Position numbers and translations under genes: made by a program. The notes under the pieces were generated by a model. That model had not been told where the DNA came from, did not search any database, and was given only the letters and a program-made list of their open reading frames with translations. From Anaerolineae bacterium (GTDB lineage: Bacteria > Chloroflexota > Anaerolineae > B4-G1 > SLSP01), in the NCBI GenBank assembly GCA_016927095.1, contig JAFGNI010000135.1, positions 1-5,523 of the forward strand: DNA of 5,523 nt, given 5' to 3'. The stretch's first letter is position 1. Each line of letters opens with the position of its first letter. Shown in pieces: positions 4,674 to 5,523 of this stretch.

Positions 4674-5523
4674 CTATTCCAACGCCCGCGTTGCGATGGC
4701 CTCCTTCGCCTGGGCGATGAAGTCGTCCACTGCTATCGCGCCGGAGCGTCCACCACTGCGCAGGCGCAGTGCCACCGTGCCATCTTCGGCCTCGCGGTCG
4801 CCCACCACGAGCATATAGGGCACCTTCATCAACTGGGCCTCGCGGATCTTGGCGTTCATCCGGGATGAGGAGGCGTCCGTGCTGGCACGGATGCCCGCTT
4901 CGCGAAGTTGATCCTCTACCTGCTTGGCATAGTCGATGTGCCGGTCGGCAATGGGGATGAGCCGCGCCTGCTCCGGGCAGAGCCAGACGGGGAAGGCGCC
5001 CGCGTAGTGCTCGACCAGGATGCCGAAGAAGCGCTCGATGGAGCCCAGCAGCGCGCGATGGACCATGTAGGGCCGGTGCTCCGCGCCGTCCTCACCCACG
5101 TAGGTCATATCGAAGCGCTCCGGCTCGTTGAAGTCGAACTGGATCGTCGTCAGCTGCCACGAGCGTCCCAGCGCGTCCTTGATGTGCAGGTCGATCTTGG
5201 GGCCGTAGAAGGCGCCGCCGCCCTCATCGACCCTGTAGTTGAGGCCTTCCGCATCGATAGCACGCTTCAGCGACTCCTGTGCCTGCTCCCAGCGGGCGGG
5301 GTCGCCCACCGCTTTCTCGGGCCGCGTCGACAGGTAGGCCTGAATCTCCTCGAAGCCGAAAGCGCGCAGGATCGAGAGCGAGAAGCGGAGCACGCGGAGG
5401 ATCTCATCCTCGATCTGCTCGGGCGTGCAGATGATGTGCGCATCGTCCTGCGTGAAGCCGCGCACGCGCATCAACCCGTGGAGCACGCCGCTCTTCTCGT
5501 AGCGGTAGACCGTGCCGAGCTCC
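4674..5523 (-). CDS. thrS: Threonyl-tRNA synthetase, C-terminal part (5' end outside window)
   Basis: Class II aminoacyl-tRNA synthetase that charges tRNA-Thr with threonine in the cytoplasm. About 282 residues are visible, reading from the right edge with ELGTVYRYEKSG to the stop TAG at 4676-4674. Motif 2 is present (YRYE, whose Arg corresponds to E. coli Arg363, codon 5504-5502), as are RVRGFTQDDAH with the zinc ligand His385 equivalent (5438-5436), MVHRALLGSIERFFG with the zinc ligand His511 equivalent (5060-5058), and the motif 3 Arg520. The 22-, 126- and 9-residue spacings equal those of E. coli. The last hundred residues (from ARLIPIADRH) form the anticodon-binding domain, with the Arg583, Glu600 and Arg609 equivalents kept. 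The third zinc ligand (Cys334), motif 1 and the N-terminal editing domains are outside the window. The GTG at 5486-5484 is internal. The gene runs convergently to uvrC. Confidence 0.97.
   Translation of the reverse strand, partial: ELGTVYRYEKSGVLHGLMRVRGFTQDDAHIICTPEQIEDEILRVLRFSLSILRAFGFEEIQAYLSTRPEKAVGDPARWEQAQESLKRAIDAEGLNYRVDEGGGAFYGPKIDLHIKDALGRSWQLTTIQFDFNEPERFDMTYVGEDGAEHRPYMVHRALLGSIERFFGILVEHYAGAFPVWLCPEQARLIPIADRHIDYAKQVEDQLREAGIRASTDASSSRMNAKIREAQLMKVPYMLVVGDREAEDGTVALRLRSGGRSGAIAVDDFIAQAKEAIATRALE

Overview
The window is GC-rich bacterial chromosome carrying ordinary housekeeping and DNA-repair genes, with a small uncharacterised membrane-protein cluster between two of the repair genes. 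The closest feel is a Gram-positive-like or Chloroflexota-type bacterium. This rests on the style of the UvrC protein, a DUF4126 membrane protein followed by short Cys-cluster single-span proteins, Shine-Dalgarno sites mixed with a probable leaderless start, and sigma70-type TATAAT boxes. The taxonomic guess is an inference from sequence style only. There are no phage, transposon, CRISPR, tRNA or rRNA signals.

Layout, left to right. Bases 1-314 (+) are the C-terminal half of uracil-DNA glycosylase (ung). Bases 315-474 are intergenic and end in a near-consensus promoter (TTGCAC, 17 bp, TATAAT). This promoter drives a likely three-gene unit: a DUF4126 multi-pass membrane protein (475-1059), a 70-aa single-span protein (1120-1332), and a 191-aa protein with an acidic, proline-rich N-terminal region and a single span (1401-1976). 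The last two share a homologous membrane span, a Cys cluster and a C-terminal tail, so they look like a diverged tandem duplication. Two GC-rich hairpins (1983-2002 and 2027-2054) close the unit.

uvrC (+) follows, to base 4018. A perfect TATAAT at 2098-2103 sits 7 nt before a GTG codon at 2111, which suggests a leaderless uvrC mRNA starting there. All catalytic and iron-sulfur residues of UvrC are present. Twenty-seven bases later comes a DinB-superfamily four-helix protein (4046-4528) with its metal-binding His triad, probably co-transcribed with uvrC. A clear intrinsic terminator (4572-4603) ends this unit. The minus strand from 5523 to 4674 carries the C-terminal part of threonyl-tRNA synthetase (thrS), convergent with the uvrC unit and cut by the right window edge.

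Functionally, ung (base excision) and uvrC (nucleotide excision) are both DNA-repair genes. The membrane cluster between them has its own promoter and probable terminators, so it is more likely an independent unit than part of a repair operon. The most interesting unexplained material is the pair of Cys-cluster single-span proteins.
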